Notes: a model not told the origin generated them from the sequence alone. A stretch of 64,000 nucleotides of DNA from Hevea brasiliensis (GCF_030052815.1 NC_079496.1:41875593-41939592); one strand, 5' to 3'. Numbered from the stretch's first letter, positions 35,775-48,404 are shown. Program-made: numbers and translations.

Positions 35775-38700
35775 TATAACATCCTCCCTGTACGTAGTCT
35801 GTACGTTTTGTTGCTCCGGTGACCTAATGTCTGTCCGAAAAAGTTAAGATGTTTAGAACTACACTTCAGTAATAGTAAATAGACATATAATGATGAAATA
35901 AATAAAAAGAAAATACAAGAAAAATTAAAGAAAAATAAAAGAGGGAAAATGAAACAAGGTTAAATGAGCCGACACCGTAGCGATGGGTGATCGCACCGGG
36001 AAGTTACGACAAAGGAAATTGCCGACTCCAAGACCACGGGGAACACTCGGAATTAAATTTCTAGACATAATTAAAGGTTTATTGAAATGTAATTGACACT
36101 AGAAATATCAAAGAAAAATTAATAAATTAGTATAAAGAAAAACAAAAAATCGAGAAACAGACAAAAATCGGTGTTACCAAAAAATCGAAAATACAACCCG
36201 CAGAAGGGCATTTTAGTCATTTGACACCTAGAGTTGCCTTTTGACCTCAATGTCCATTAAAAATAAATGATATTACACTTTGAAAATGTCATGAAAAATT
36301 AAAATGAGGTACATTATATGAATAGTGAAAGAAATGAGGCATAAAATGTAAATTGTGAAACTTTGAATAATTAAACAATAAAAGTAACCTAAGTGCTCCA
36401 CTAACTCATGATTTAGGACACATATAAAGGACTTTGGGACAGCATATCCCACTAACTTCATCTTCTTCTTCTTCATTCTTCTTCTTGCCAAAATGGAGCT
36501 CCCAAACCAAACCTCCATGGCCGCACCTTGTGAGCTTCATCAAGCCATGATTCTCACACTTCTCTTCACTAAATGTTGTCTACACACCTTGGGCAGCATA
36601 TTTGGAGAAATAAGAGGGAAGTTTAGTGAGGTTTGAGCAAGCTACAAAAATAGGTAAGTGTCCAAATCCCCTCCATTTCTTTAGTAAACTTCATGTTTAG
36701 GTTGAGGTGAGTTGAATTGTGAAGAGAATGGAAGAATTTATTGAGTTATTGAATTGTTCAATTTCGGCAGCCATGAGAACCTAAGTTGCTTGAGTTTTTC
36801 TTATCTCTAAAGGATGGAAATTAATGTTGATTTAGTCATTTTAAAGTTGTACTAATTCAGTTTCCATGTATATGTATATTGAGCACTTAAATTCAAGGGT
36901 TTGGAAAGACATTTGAATACCTTAGCAAACTGCCACTTTTGGCAGCCTTTAAATTCATGAATTAATGTTTGATTTCATGAATTTCATGGATGAATTATGG
37001 TGAAGATGAATTGTGGGCAGTGTATGTGAAGTAATGGTTGGGACGTATATGTAATAATTAAGTATTTTCATGTATATGTTATGTTGAATTTAACTTTGTA
37101 AATTAGGGTTGTATAATATACATGGAGCACTTGCATATTCTACCCAAATAGACATGATTGAGATATGATGAATGGTATAGAAGTGTTATGAATTTATAAT
37201 TGTAGTTTTGGGAGGAGGAGAAATGGCATTTGGGAATGTTCTTTTATGTGCAGATTGTGTGTTGTGAAGGCAGTAGGTAAATTGAACCATAAGTGAAAAT
37301 TGGTGATCCCAATTGGTATGAGGCCAATGGGAGGTGAAACTAGACAAAAAATGAGCCAACTTTCATGTAGAAATATTGCCGAAATTCTACCTAGAAACTG
37401 ACATTAAAAATGACCTAATCCGGAATTGGTAATGTGCAAGCCCAAATTTTTGACCATATGAACAGTAGTTACTAAGATGACCATAACTCACTCAAAACAG
37501 GTCCAAATGACTTGAAATTTATACCATGGAAAGCTTAGAGCTAAAATTCTTATGGAGACACCAAAGCTCAGAAATGGGCAGAACCAAGTCAAATTGCTTG
37601 CCCAAGTTAGGGTACCAAAACTACCAGAACTGAATTTGACCTAAAATTGACCAAATTTTACACTAAAGATGCAATCTGTCCAGCCTTAGTAAATTGACCA
37701 TATCTTGGTCTATACGACTCAGAATGACCTGAAATTTGTGCCAAAAGTTCAATAAGACATAGAGCTATAATTTTTCTTCTTTGACCAGAAGCTAAAAACC
37801 AAGAGAAACAGGACATTAAGCTAGACCAATCTAGCACACTAAAACTAAAAATTTGACATTTACATACAATGAAGCTTTGAAGTAATTTGGCAATAAATGC
37901 CAACTTGTGAAAAGGGTAAATTGCACTATATTGGCAGCATATTGAATTACAAATTGTGACATGTTGATACTAAAATCAAATTATCCATGATATCTAAAAA
38001 GGTCAACATTTGTATTGATTTGTGAATTACATAATAACTAGCAAACTCTAAAAATGAAGATTTAAACAATTAATTTGTAATGTGCCCTAGTTTGCCTAGT
38101 TGACTAGTTTGGATAGGTTAGCATACCAATAGAATTCTGACAGCTATTCTGTAAATGGCTTCACGCCGTACTGTGTTTTCTGGCTTATTGTGCCATACTA
38201 TGATTTTAAATAGCCTATGGCTATACGGATTGTGTTATTATACTCTGCTTAATGCCTGATTGATTATATGGCTTTTTAGCCACACTGTTTGCACACCGGG
38301 AGATACTTTATGACTGATGGTGTGACGGCCCGAGGTACTAGGTACCTAGTGCTAGTATATCCGTTTATCCAGTCTGATCAGTGTATAGGCTACACGGGCA
38401 GTTAATTTAATTGTTATTAAATTCAGACCGTTAAACTAGGTGTATTGACATGCAGTACAACTAAATTAAGTATAAATAAAATATGCTCAATAAAAACATG
38501 AAAAGCTTTAGATGAACAATCTTATTAAAGATTTCTAAAGAATTAGTCTGCAAAGACTATAAGCATCGAAAATCATAAACAATTAATTTATTTTAGTTTA
38601 GTTTTTTTCTCTTTATAATGGCACCACTAAGCAAAATTACTTAGCGCGTTGCTTTTGTAACGTGTAGGTATTGGAGACACAGCTGGAGAGCCCAGCAGAC

Positions 38701-39266
38701 CTATGACCGGGTGACACATCAGATATGCATAGGAGTCCAGAGTCATCTGCACTACACCACATACATGGTAGGACTTAGGATCTTATGTAATGACTATCAA
38801 TTGTATTTTGACATTTTGCTATGTAATATGTATATTATAAAATTTTAAGTTTTATAATAATTTGTACATATTAACTTTATATAGAGAATGTCTGGATGTA
38901 TTTAAGTTATAATGGACTGTATTTTGAAACTATTTAAATATTGTAAAAAGTAATAGACTGTATTGAAATATTGAGACTGTGAAATAATTGAGATTTTGAT
39001 AATATTATACTGAACTATTTTTAACAGGTGAAAAAGGACTGTTTGTCCAAATTACAGATGGCACTTTGCCAGATTATGGTTAAAAATTTTGCAGCACTAA
39101 ATTTTATTACAAGATATAAATATAACCAACATGATATAAATTTTACATAGGGGCTTCTTAAACCAAATTGAGTATTCGGAAAATAAGATAATCACAGACT
39201 AGATACTCCGGTACGCCGTGTAGCACGCCTTGCTCGGCTACACTGTAGACAGGTGAGGGTGTTACA
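35775..39266 (+). repeat. Gypsy solo LTR C, complete (3492 bp)
   Basis: It is flanked by TTTTC at 35770-35774 and 39267-39271. It begins TATAACATCC and ends GAGGGTGTTACA. No internal domain is present, so it is a solo LTR. It has a TATA-like CATATAAAGG at 36421, donor TAG/GTAAGT at 36654 (880 bases in), a hairpin at 38627-38644, an acceptor-like TAG ending at 38667 and the CTCGGCTACACTGTAGAC end block. It is closest to LTR A and the LTR at 4072. Confidence 0.95.
38627..38644 (+). promoter_or_regulatory. LTR hairpin, 5-bp stem (LTR C)
   Basis: CTAAG pairs with CTTAG around 8 bases, preceded by GCACCA and followed by CGCG. It is a weaker version of the LTR A hairpin. Confidence 0.45.
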
Positions 39267-39271
39267 TTTTC

Positions 39272-41568
39272 TTCCTTCTAACTCAACCTGAATGGACTTT
39301 TAACGCTTTTAGGACTCTGAAACAAGCTAGATATAAATGTAATAAGTTAGGATTTGAGGGAAAAAGAATGAATTTATATTCAAGAGTGCACATTAACTTC
39401 AAAAGAGGTGAAGGAGAAACAAATATGCAAGATTGCTAGAAGAGATTTTTAACTAAAGTTCCAAAAGTCCTAGACTACAATTCTCTATCTGGGTTCTTTC
39501 AATCTATTTTCTTCTATTGTCTTTTCTCTTTTATTTTATAAACTTGATTGTAAAACTCACTATGTGTGAGTAGTTTCTTTTATTTTATGGTTAGGGATGT
39601 AGCACTTTTAATTCAACTATGGATTTGATTTTATTTTATTTAATAATATTCAATTTCTTGTATTCTTAATGCATGCTATGTGTTGGTACCCACTTAGTAT
39701 TGATTCTAAATATTAATTAAAGGACTGAGAGACAAAGATTAATATTGGAATAATAGAGTTTTGAACTTAAGTTCTTGATCTAGAGATAAGCTGAAATTCT
39801 ATGTGGATCTAACAATTAATCAAATATCATAATAGGTTTTCATTAATTTAATCACCACAAAAGTAGGGTTTGAGTTAATTAAAATAAACCTTGAGTGCCT
39901 TGAGAGAGGATTTAAGATAACTTAAGATTAATTTCCTTCAAAGTAATAATCTCCCACTTATTGAATAAATTAGATTGAAGTCGTAATTGATTGAAGTGTG
40001 AACCCCCAGCTCTGGAATGTTTTTATTAATTGATATTCAAGTTTAGTTAATTGCTTTAGATTTAATTCATTTAATTTAGATTTAATTACTACTTCTCTAC
40101 AACTCAATTATCTAGATAATTAAAATCATTATATTTTTGTACTCAACATGGTACTCACGGAAACGATACTCTACTCACTACTTTATTACTTGTTAACAAT
40201 CCATGCACTTGTGGGATTTCACATAACAAGTTTTAGACGCAGTTACCGGTAATTAGTGCTTGATATCAAACAATTAGTGGTTTGAGTAATCTAGATGCTC
40301 TTTTATTTCTTTTATAGTATATTTTTTTTGGTTTTTACTTTTCTATATGTCTATTTTTTTTTTATGTGTTTTCTTGTGAGGATCATTGAGATGTTTCATC
40401 AGAAAGTCTTCACAAGTTTTATTCAACAACATAATAAAGCCTTTTATGATGCTTGGAGAAGATTTAATGAATTGGTAGAGCAACTTGCCAATCATAATCT
40501 TTCAAATCATGAACTCATTCTTAATTTCTATAATAGTTTCGATGAAGTAATAAGGAATTGGGTAGTTGGGCTATTAGTGATCACGTTCTTCAAGGAGACC
40601 ATGAAGATGCCATTAACCTGTTGAATGACATGGAAGATTTTGATTACCATTGGTATTATATCCTTCACTGCACGATTAGAGTCACCAGTATCCCCCGCAC
40701 ATCTATCAACCTAATATTTCATACCAACCATTTGAGCTTCAAAAAGAAAAGGGAGTGGAACTTGAAGAGGTAGTAGCTCTATTGGAGAATTTTGACAACC
40801 TAATGGTGAACAATGATCTATCACTTTATGAGGAGGAATTAAATAAGCAAAGTAGGGACTATGAGTTGAATGGTGAAGAGGCCTCATTGGAATTTGAACC
40901 TATAGAAGAAGTTAAGCCTTAATTGGAAGAACAAAATCCCTTTGAAGATAACTTACCAATAGAGTTCCCCCAAGAACAGGAGTTACTCGAAGAAGAAGTG
41001 GAACCTAGAGCTGAAAGAAACAACTATTTTGTGATACACTTGTATTATATGGGTATTTTAAGCACTATTGCATTACATTTCATAGCATTTAGGTAGTCAA
41101 TTGTATTCAATTTACTTAGTTTCATTAGTTTTTTGTTAATTTTGTTAATCTCTACATAATTTTATGTTTTCTGTATCTTTTCAAGTGTTTTAAGGAAGAT
41201 CCAAGGCATGAAAGTTGATTAGACAAGTTTGGGAAATAGGAAAAGTAAGAAGGACTGCTGCATAACATTACACGGGTCATGTAAGCAAGAAGCTTGACCC
41301 GTGTAACTCCCTAGTCAAGAGAAATTTAAAAAGGCATGGAGAAACCACAGTACACAGGTCATGTAATAGACCCTGTGTAATTCACCAGACCCCCTGTAAC
41401 CTTATAAAAGTCAAGACCTGGAGAACCAAAGAGAGATGATAGTACACAGGCCGTTTGAATTGCCCCATGTAACCTTCCTACCCCTGTGTAACTTACTATC
41501 TCCCTCATGTGCAAAGCCTAAAGTAGTCTAGAGACTTATATGGCCCAGGCCTGTGTAGTGCAACACAT
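39272..41568 (+). mobile_element. Tat/Athila-like Ty3 remnant (LTR end plus gag scrap)
   Basis: Sequence around 40195-40250 (GGGATTTCACATAACAAG, then GACGCAGTTACCGGTAATTA) resembles the LTR end and following GGCGCCGTTGCCGGGGA-like leader of Athila/Tat elements, in degenerate form. A gag scrap follows, and at 41250-41520 there are several CCATGTAACC/ACGGGTCATGTAA phrases of the kind seen in this group. The segment left of LTR C (about 24700-25206 and its copy) appears to be part of the same element. Pol is absent. The family assignment is tentative. Confidence 0.5.
40391..40624 (+). pseudogene. gag: Tat/Athila-like gag capsid fragment
   Basis: The frame MFHQKVFTSFIQQHNKAFYD, then AWRRFNELVEQ and LILNFYNSF, fits the capsid pattern of plant Retrotrans_gag domains (..E.FYEAWERFK.LL..CP.H......QTFYNGL..). 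About 55 residues are recognisable. The frame stops at 40624. An acidic stretch (about 40750-41030, Glu-rich) may be a further part in another frame. Confidence 0.5.
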
Positions 41569-42818
41569 TGTTAGTAGAATGCCCTAGAGCATATCATTTA
41601 GTGTGTATCTTGTACATGTTTTATTAATAAAAGGCATTTTCACTTTTCCGTTTACATAATATATTTACGTGTAATAGAAAGAGCCCATTGATATTTTGTT
41701 AGAAATTATATTCTTAAGTTGTTAAGAATATGAGTGACAGTATTTCTAGCACAAAGTATCATAAATTGGTTCACAATCGAGGATACTTCACAATAAGGAC
41801 ATGACTTATCCAGAAAGATTGTATTCATATTTTTTCCTAATGTATTTATATGAGATATAAATAAGATGGAATGGTGAGTCTCATGCCATATAACAAACAT
41901 GATAGGCACTTATACATGATAAGTAGGCCGAACCAATGACATTTATGACAAGTACATGGAGTTTACTCTTGTCAATGGATTGTCATAAATCATATCAGTG
42001 CATATAATCTTTAGACCTGAGATAGCACAGTTATCTTGTATATAGGTGGTTTGAGTTTGAGACTGCTTTCATACTTGTACTATGTATGGGTATATAGGCA
42101 TGTGTTGGCTCCTACTAGTTATATATGGAGGTAGGTGTTGATTAAGATGGAATCTGTTACCCTAAGTAAACAGGGATAAAATTCTATGTTCATTTAATTG
42201 TTCTTGATGTTTCAAGTTCCTAGCCAGGACAGATAGATTTAATCAGAAAAGAGTTTCTGATGAAAAAATCTTTTTAATCAAGAACTGGAATTAAAAGAGA
42301 ACATAATATTCATAGCAAATGGGGTTTGACATAAACCATGACTCCAGCTCGAATTGGGATTTTATAACAGAGAGATTCTAGTGCATAGTAATATATGATT
42401 ATAGGTTCATTTAAGGTAAACCTTATTACTAATTGGGTGGCTATGGCATGCTATGCTAGGTGTTAACCATAGTTTATGAGCTGCCTAAAATGATTTAGAG
42501 AAATCATTTATGGTAAGAAAGAGTTCTGATGATATTAAGAGTTAATATCATATCTCATTGCCAATTAGTGATGACCCTAGTGAGTTACACACATACACAA
42601 GTAATCACCAAGTGAAATGTGATTTAATTAATTAGTTAAAGAGTTTAATTGATTAATTAAATAGGTTTGGTTTGCAATTAGATTGCAAAGTCCCTAGCAT
42701 GGCTTGAAACCAAATCTAGGTTATTGGATGTATAGTATAAGTTAAATTTATATTTAAAGTGTTTAAATATGAATTTAATTATGAGAAATTAATTAATAAA
42801 GATTAATTAATTAATTTA

Positions 42819-42823
42819 TATTT
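42819..42823 (+). repeat. Target site duplication of solo LTR D (left)
   Basis: TATTT, matched at 47543-47547. The copia 3' LTR near 54908-54930 shows the empty site. Confidence 0.95.
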
Positions 42824-42996
42824 TGTAACACCTCTATTTGCATAGCCTGGTATATTTCACTGTTCCAGTGACCGATGTCTGTCTGGACAATTAAGGGGAT
42901 TAGAACTACACTTAAGACAACTAGAGAAGCCATAAACACAAATAATTAGTAATGTCCAATTAGCTAAGTATAAACAAGAAAAATAGAACATAAGAA

Positions 42997-43045
42997 GTTA
43001 AACGAGCCGAGAGTCACAGTGATGGGTGACCTTCTCAAGAACGAC
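42997..43045 (+). promoter_or_regulatory. 5S-rRNA-like block in LTR D
   Basis: GTTAAACGAGCC and GTGATGGGTGACC are preserved, but the GGGAAGT part is degraded. It starts 174 bases into the LTR. Confidence 0.5.
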
Positions 43046-44926
43046 TGCGAAGTCATTTTAAGCTTAAATTTCGAACCGTAAAATGTGATGTCGCGGTCCT
43101 TAGGACCCTTATGAATACAGTGGAAAAGAGAAAATCACGAAAAAGAACGGTTAAGCCAGTCAAATAATTAGGTCAGGGAGCCGGAAGAAATATTAGATTA
43201 TTTACAAACCGGGATGAACAGGTGAGGGGCAATTTGGTCAATTGACCCCGAGAGCTAACTCCTGACCTAACTATCAAATAAAATCAGAGAAAAGAAAATT
43301 TCGGAGTTGGGAATTAAATTAAAGAACTAATAAAAAAAGAAAAGAAAAGAAAAAGCTAATTACATCACTTTATGACATCAAAATGATGTCAAAATTAATT
43401 ATTTTAATTCCCACAAATTTTGACCCATTCAAATACATAAAGTAAGTCTTAAAAGACATAAAAATTAAAAAAGAAAATGGTCTTCTCCTACCTCAAAAAA
43501 AAAAAATGGTAGCCATGGCTCTCCCAAATTCCACCATTGACTCCTCCATGAAAGCTTGAATACAAGCTTTTAAATACCCATTTGACCCTACCTTACCCCA
43601 AATTCTCCCATAAAAACTTGATTTAATCACTTGAGAAGAAGATTAGTCATCAAAGAAAGAAGACAAGAAGACAGAAAATTGGAGAAAAGGAGAGTTAGAA
43701 GTTGCTACACAAAGGTTAGTGATTTAAGTTGCAAATGAGTTTATTACTTGTGTTTATAATTTAGTTAACTTAGAAAAATGCTTAAAATGAAAAAAAAAAT
43801 TTATTGAGGGATCATGAATTATTTTCAGCCAGCATGTATATGAGAGTGATTTGCATGATTTGAATGGTTTGAATGGGTTTAAAAACTTTAGTTAGTTGAA
43901 TGGTTAGGATTAAAAGCTTTTAAGGTAGCTAAATGCATGAGGTTAGTGAATTAGGGTTTGGACATTAGGGTTTAGAGACCAAAAAAGTGAAAAACTTGTA
44001 AATGGTGTCTTTGACCTAATGTGAAGTGAAAAATGGTCATTTGTGACTAAATGAGGTGTGTTAGAAGTGTTGGAATTAAAAGCCAATTCGGATTGGATAA
44101 GGTCATGTGCTGGCAGCATGACCAAAATCTCCTTTGAGGGACCAAAAATGAAATTTTACAAGTCCAATGGATATGGGACCAATTGGGGATGAAAATAGGC
44201 ACTAAATGACACAATTTTCATTTAGGAAGCATGCCTAAAAAGTGACTAAAACCTAGTGAACAAATTGACCAAAATTGACAAATCACAGTCTATTTTTGCA
44301 CAACCTAACCAATTCATTTGGTCATAACTCGAGCTAGGCAGGTCAAAATGACCTGAAATTTTACCAGTGGTTAGATGAGATATAGATCTAAAACTTTCAT
44401 GAAGAAAACAAACCCAAATTATGCCATTAACCAAATCAAATTACTGAGCAAATTTGGGTCACTGAATCTGCAGACTGCAGATTTGCCATTTGAACAGTAA
44501 AGTTTCAATGGCTATAACTCTCTCTAGAAAACTCCGATTTAGGTGATTCTTGAACCGATGGAAAATAAGGCATAGTATAACATTTCATATGAAGAAAGTT
44601 AGACCAAATTATGGACCTAACTTGATCAAATTGCTGAACAAAGTTGGAATTAATAATCTGCCAGAATAAAATTCTGCAGCATGAACAGTAAACATAATTT
44701 GCTTATAACTTGAGCTACAAAACTCCAATTGGGGTGATTCAAAAAGGAGAATAAACTTAAGACAATAGGGAACATTTTCTATGAAGAAAGTTTTACCAAA
44801 TTCCAACAGTAAACTGACCAATGAAATAGTATAATTAGAGACACCAAAATTGAAATTTTGGCCATTTTGCCTAAAAGACCTAAGTTTTGAGAAAATGACC
44901 AAAACCAATAAGTTTAGTGACCAAAA

Positions 44927-45318
44927 TGTAACACCCTAGGCAAATCCCACATTGACAAAACACAGGAGAGATGCTGGGTTTATAAGTTGACAGTTCGTAA
45001 CCCCTAGTAATGCGTTTTAAAACCGTGAGGGCTTCGGCCCAGAGCGAACAATATCACTAGTGGGCCGGGCCATTACATTTGTGGTATCAGAGCCGCTCCA
45101 CGTGCAACCTTAAACGATGGTGGGGCAAACCTCAGCGAGGACGCTGAGTCCCATAAGGGGGGTGGATTGTAACACCCTAGGCAAATCCCACATCGGCAAA
45201 ACATGGGAGAGATGCTGGGTTTATAAGTTGGTGGTTCGTAACCCCTATTGACCCGTTTTAAAACCGTGAGGGCTTCAGCCCAGAGCGGAAGATATCACTA
45301 TTGGGCCGGGCCGTTACA
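44927..45318 (+). mobile_element. TRIM element, 392 bp, sense
   Basis: Two 151-bp LTRs (44927-45077 and 45168-45318) begin TGTAACACCCTAGGC and end CCGTTACA/CCATTACA. Between them are 90 bases holding the primer site TGGTATCAGAGCC (45082-45094) and a polypurine tract AAGGGGGGTGGA (45155-45166). It has no coding capacity, so it would need proteins from another element. This is the defining layout of terminal-repeat retrotransposons in miniature. Confidence 0.9.
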
Positions 45319-45320
45319 TT

Positions 45321-45953
45321 TGTAATGGCCTGGCCCACTAGTGATATAGTCTGCTCTGGGCCGAAGCCCTCACGGTTTTAAAACGCGTCAATAGGGGTTA
45401 CGAACCACCAACTTATAAACCCAGCATCTCTCCCGTGTTTTGCCGATGTGGGATTTGCCTAGGGTGTTGCAATCCACCCCCCTTATAGGAATCAACATCC
45501 TCGCTGAGGTTTGCCCCACCATCACTCAAGGTTGCACGCGGAGCGACCCTGATACCACAAATGTAATGGCCCGGCCCACTAGTGATATTGTCCGCTCTGG
45601 GCTGAGGCCCTCACGGTTTTAAAACGGGTCACTAGGAGTTACAAACCACCAACTTATAAACCTAGCATCTCTCCCGCATTTTGTCGATGTGGGATTTGCC
45701 TAGGGTGTTACAATCCACCCCCCTTATGGGACTCAGCATCCTCGCTGAGATTTGCCCCACCATCGCTCAAGGTTGCACGTGGAGTGGCTCTGATACCACA
45801 AATGTAATGGCCCGTCCCACTAGTGATATTGTCCGCTCTGGGCCGAAGCCCTCACGGTTTTAAAACGCTTCAATAGGGGTTACGAACCACCAACTTATAA
45901 ACCCAGCATCTCTCCCGTGTTTTGCAGATGTGGGATTTGCCTAGGGTGTTACA
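45321..45953 (-). mobile_element. TRIM double element, antisense, three LTRs and two internals
   Basis: The LTRs lie at 45321-45471, 45562-45712 and 45803-45953, each 151 bp, separated by two 90-bp internal segments. On the minus strand each internal segment has the TGGTATCAG primer site and a GGGGGGTGGAT tract. It is placed tail to tail with the sense TRIM, with two bases between them. The middle LTR is shared by two internals. Open frames running through the array (45440-45622, 45681-45863) are not genes. Confidence 0.9.
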
Positions 45954-46170
45954 AAATATGTGGTATGTGGGTGAAGTTGGAGTTTCCATACCTATTGAGC
46001 CTTAGACAGTCAACAATTTGACTTAATAGTGTAGTGAATAGTAACCCGAAACACAAAATTTTGAGAACATCGAGTTTAGCATGTTTGAGCTAGGTAAAAA
46101 TAAGGCTAAATTTATTTTTGGATTTATGTTAAATTATGGTACTGAAACATTATGAAATTGTGTGTTTCAG

Positions 46171-46234
46171 TTAAAAAGAATACCGGGAAAGAACTCAAGG
46201 AACCGAGTCGAGGCCAAGAGGCGACTCGCTTGAG
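46171..46234 (+). other. Candidate 64-nt mini-exon in LTR D
   Basis: It is preceded by GTGTGTTTCAG and followed by GTTTGTGCAC, with the same borders as in LTRs B, E and F. Confidence 0.5.
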
Positions 46235-46780
46235 GTTTGTGCACAACGTATACTTTTTATAATCATCTTTTGCATACTGTTTTGAATAATGTGAAATATT
46301 AGATTATGGCATTCTTATGATGTTTGATCTAAATTGTTGAAATGTTATTATGTATATTTGAAATGATAATGTTTAGCAAATTGTTAAGATAAGTTTTGAA
46401 ACCACAGTGTCATGATCATATATTTGAACACCTCACTAGCACGACTAGTGGGGGTAATTAGTTTCGAATTTTGATTCCTTATCTGGAGAAGTGTTGAGGT
46501 GTGCCAGTAGAAGAGGATGTGAATGGATATCCATATATTTGAGCTAGCTAGCCTTGTGATGTGATTTCTCTTTAGCCTCTGGCTATTAGATTTTATTTGT
46601 TTCAAATGGCATAATCTAACTATGGGTTTTATGAAATGTGTTTTGATACTTCGAAATGAACTTGGTTTGCATTAAAATTTCATAATTCATGTTTTGTGTT
46701 TAATGCTTATGTTTAGTCAAATTTTTGAATAAATGTGATTTATATTCTGCATAAAGATTATTTTAGTAAGTTGTGCACCA

Positions 46781-46798
46781 CTGAGTCCTAGTACTCAG
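46781..46798 (+). promoter_or_regulatory. LTR hairpin, 6-bp stem (LTR D)
   Basis: CTGAGT pairs with ACTCAG around six bases. The flanks GTGCACCA and CGATAA match LTR B, but the stem sequence differs on both arms. Confidence 0.6.
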
Positions 46799-48404
46799 CG
46801 ATAACTTTTATTGTTGTCGCAGATACAGAGACTAGAGGAGCAGCAGACTGAGCTGCTAAGGATTAAAGATCATTCAACTTGAAGTTATCGAGTATAATTT
46901 ATACCCTAATTGTAAATATTTCTTTTGATGTATGTATTGCATATAAAAGTATGGACATGTAAATGGGTCTCGAGCAGCTTGTACAAAGTTTATATGAAAT
47001 TTGTAATAAAAAAATTTAGTTTGAATTTCCTTGATGTAGATTTTGTAATGATGTATATATATAAATTGTTTTGTCTCTAATGAAATATGAGTAGAACTAT
47101 TTTATTTAATTTGAATGAAATGTATTGTTAGTATTTTGAGGATTATTGAATTTTGAACTTGAGAAATTGATTGAAATGATTGTGGAGTTGTTGAAATGGA
47201 TTGAGTTTGATTGTGAAATTAAAGTAGCTGTTGAGAAAACATTTTTAGAAGTGCTTTTTACAGGTATTTGAAGAACTGGTTTCTCAAAATACAGACAGAA
47301 CTCTGTCAAAATTTTTATAAAATTTGCGGAAAACTAAAATGGACCAAAAATATTAACTAGTTTTAATTTTAACTAAATATTTTAAATACTTATTAGAAAA
47401 TGCTCACCACTTATCAAAAATAAGAAAATTGTTTTCAAATCCCTTGTAGGGTACTTAATGAGTTATCGGTAAGTGAAGTTCGGTAGTTCATTAGGTATTC
47501 TACGGGATCATGTTATGCCTTACAGAGGGATAAGGTGTGACATATTTGATATAAATTGATTAGAAAAGGAGAAATAATTATTTTGGGTTGAGAACTCAAA
47601 ATTACAACACAAGGGTAATTTGGTCATTTCATAGGGTGACATGTGGCACCATGAGATGGTGACACATGGCATCATATAAGCTTGCCATTTGTCTTTTAAT
47701 CATGTAAGATGATCAAAGTCAAGGTTAAATCTAGGTTTGACACTTGGCACAATGTGATTGGGTCAATTAAACTAAGAGGCAATCAGAATGTGACATGTGG
47801 CAAGGGTTTTAAGTGGTGGCCTAATTATAAAAGGGAAAGGGTTAAAGAATAAAGAAAAACAATCTGTTTTTCTCTGAAAGGTGCTGCCACCTCTCGTCCC
47901 TCTTCCTCTCTTCTTCTTCATCTCTCATCAATTCAAAGAGAATTGCCAACATTCTTTTGAATTAAAATTACTAGAAATCATTTTTAGTGTCCAATATACA
48001 TCTGCAACCTCTCTAAAAGGAAAAACCTCAATTTCTAATTGATTGGAAAGGATTGAGAAGCTATTCAAGGGGCTGCCATTGGTGATCTTGGTGTGGACAA
48101 GCTAGAGGGACAATATCTGGGGTCCTAGGTGCTTCACAAAGGTACCAAACACATCTACAGTGCATTAAAAGGTTAGTGCACATGTTCTTGAATTAATCTA
48201 GGGTTCTAATGAATTAATTTATTAATTCTAAAATCTTAAATGGCAAATGTAGATCCAAATATATATAAAAGTGTTTTAATATGCTATTGAACATTAAAAT
48301 CAATAGGTAAAAAAATGAATCTTGCATGATGCATGAGACCCTAGAAGAAAATTTTTGAATTCAATGTTCTAATCTAATAATTTTCATGCTTCTGCTCCTT
48401 CAAT

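Larger units (their letters stand above)
27554..38121 (+). repeat. 10.57-kb tandem duplication, copy 2
   Basis: This is a near-identical repeat of 16988-27553. Positional offsets drift only from 10566 to 10570, so small indels are few. Differences include clusters at 27917-27926, 31236-31260, 31443-31454 and 31650-31665. Beyond 38121 the sequence continues into the rest of LTR C. Confidence 0.95.
42824..47542 (+). repeat. Gypsy solo LTR D, holding a TRIM array
   Basis: It begins TGTAACACC, ends AGGTGTGACA and is flanked by TATTT. Without the TRIM array it is about 3.69 kb. It carries the 5S-like block (42997), donor AAAG/GTTAGT (intron start 43715), three diverged CATAACTC-type repeats at about 44320, 44510 and 44700, a mini-exon (46171-46234), a hairpin (46781-46798) and acceptor TGTCGCAG ending at 46822. 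No protein-coding content is seen. Confidence 0.95.
41569..48402 (+). repeat. Ty1/copia 5' LTR (about 2.1 kb), interrupted by solo LTR D
   Basis: It starts TGTTAGTAGAATGCCC and ends CCTTCA just before the primer site at 48405. Without the nested insertion (42824-47547) it is about 2.1 kb. The first part matches the 3' LTR from 53659 with a few percent of differences by eye. A TATA-like TTATAAAAG lies at 47825-47833. The matching 3' LTR confirms the uninterrupted target sequence TATATTTGATATAAATTG. Confidence 0.93.

Noticed and set aside
45440..45863. Two similar 60-residue frames (MPMWDLPRVLQSTPL and MSMWDLPRVLQSTPL)
   Set aside because: They lie across TRIM LTR and internal sequence read on the wrong strand. 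The similarity simply reflects the repeated TRIM units.
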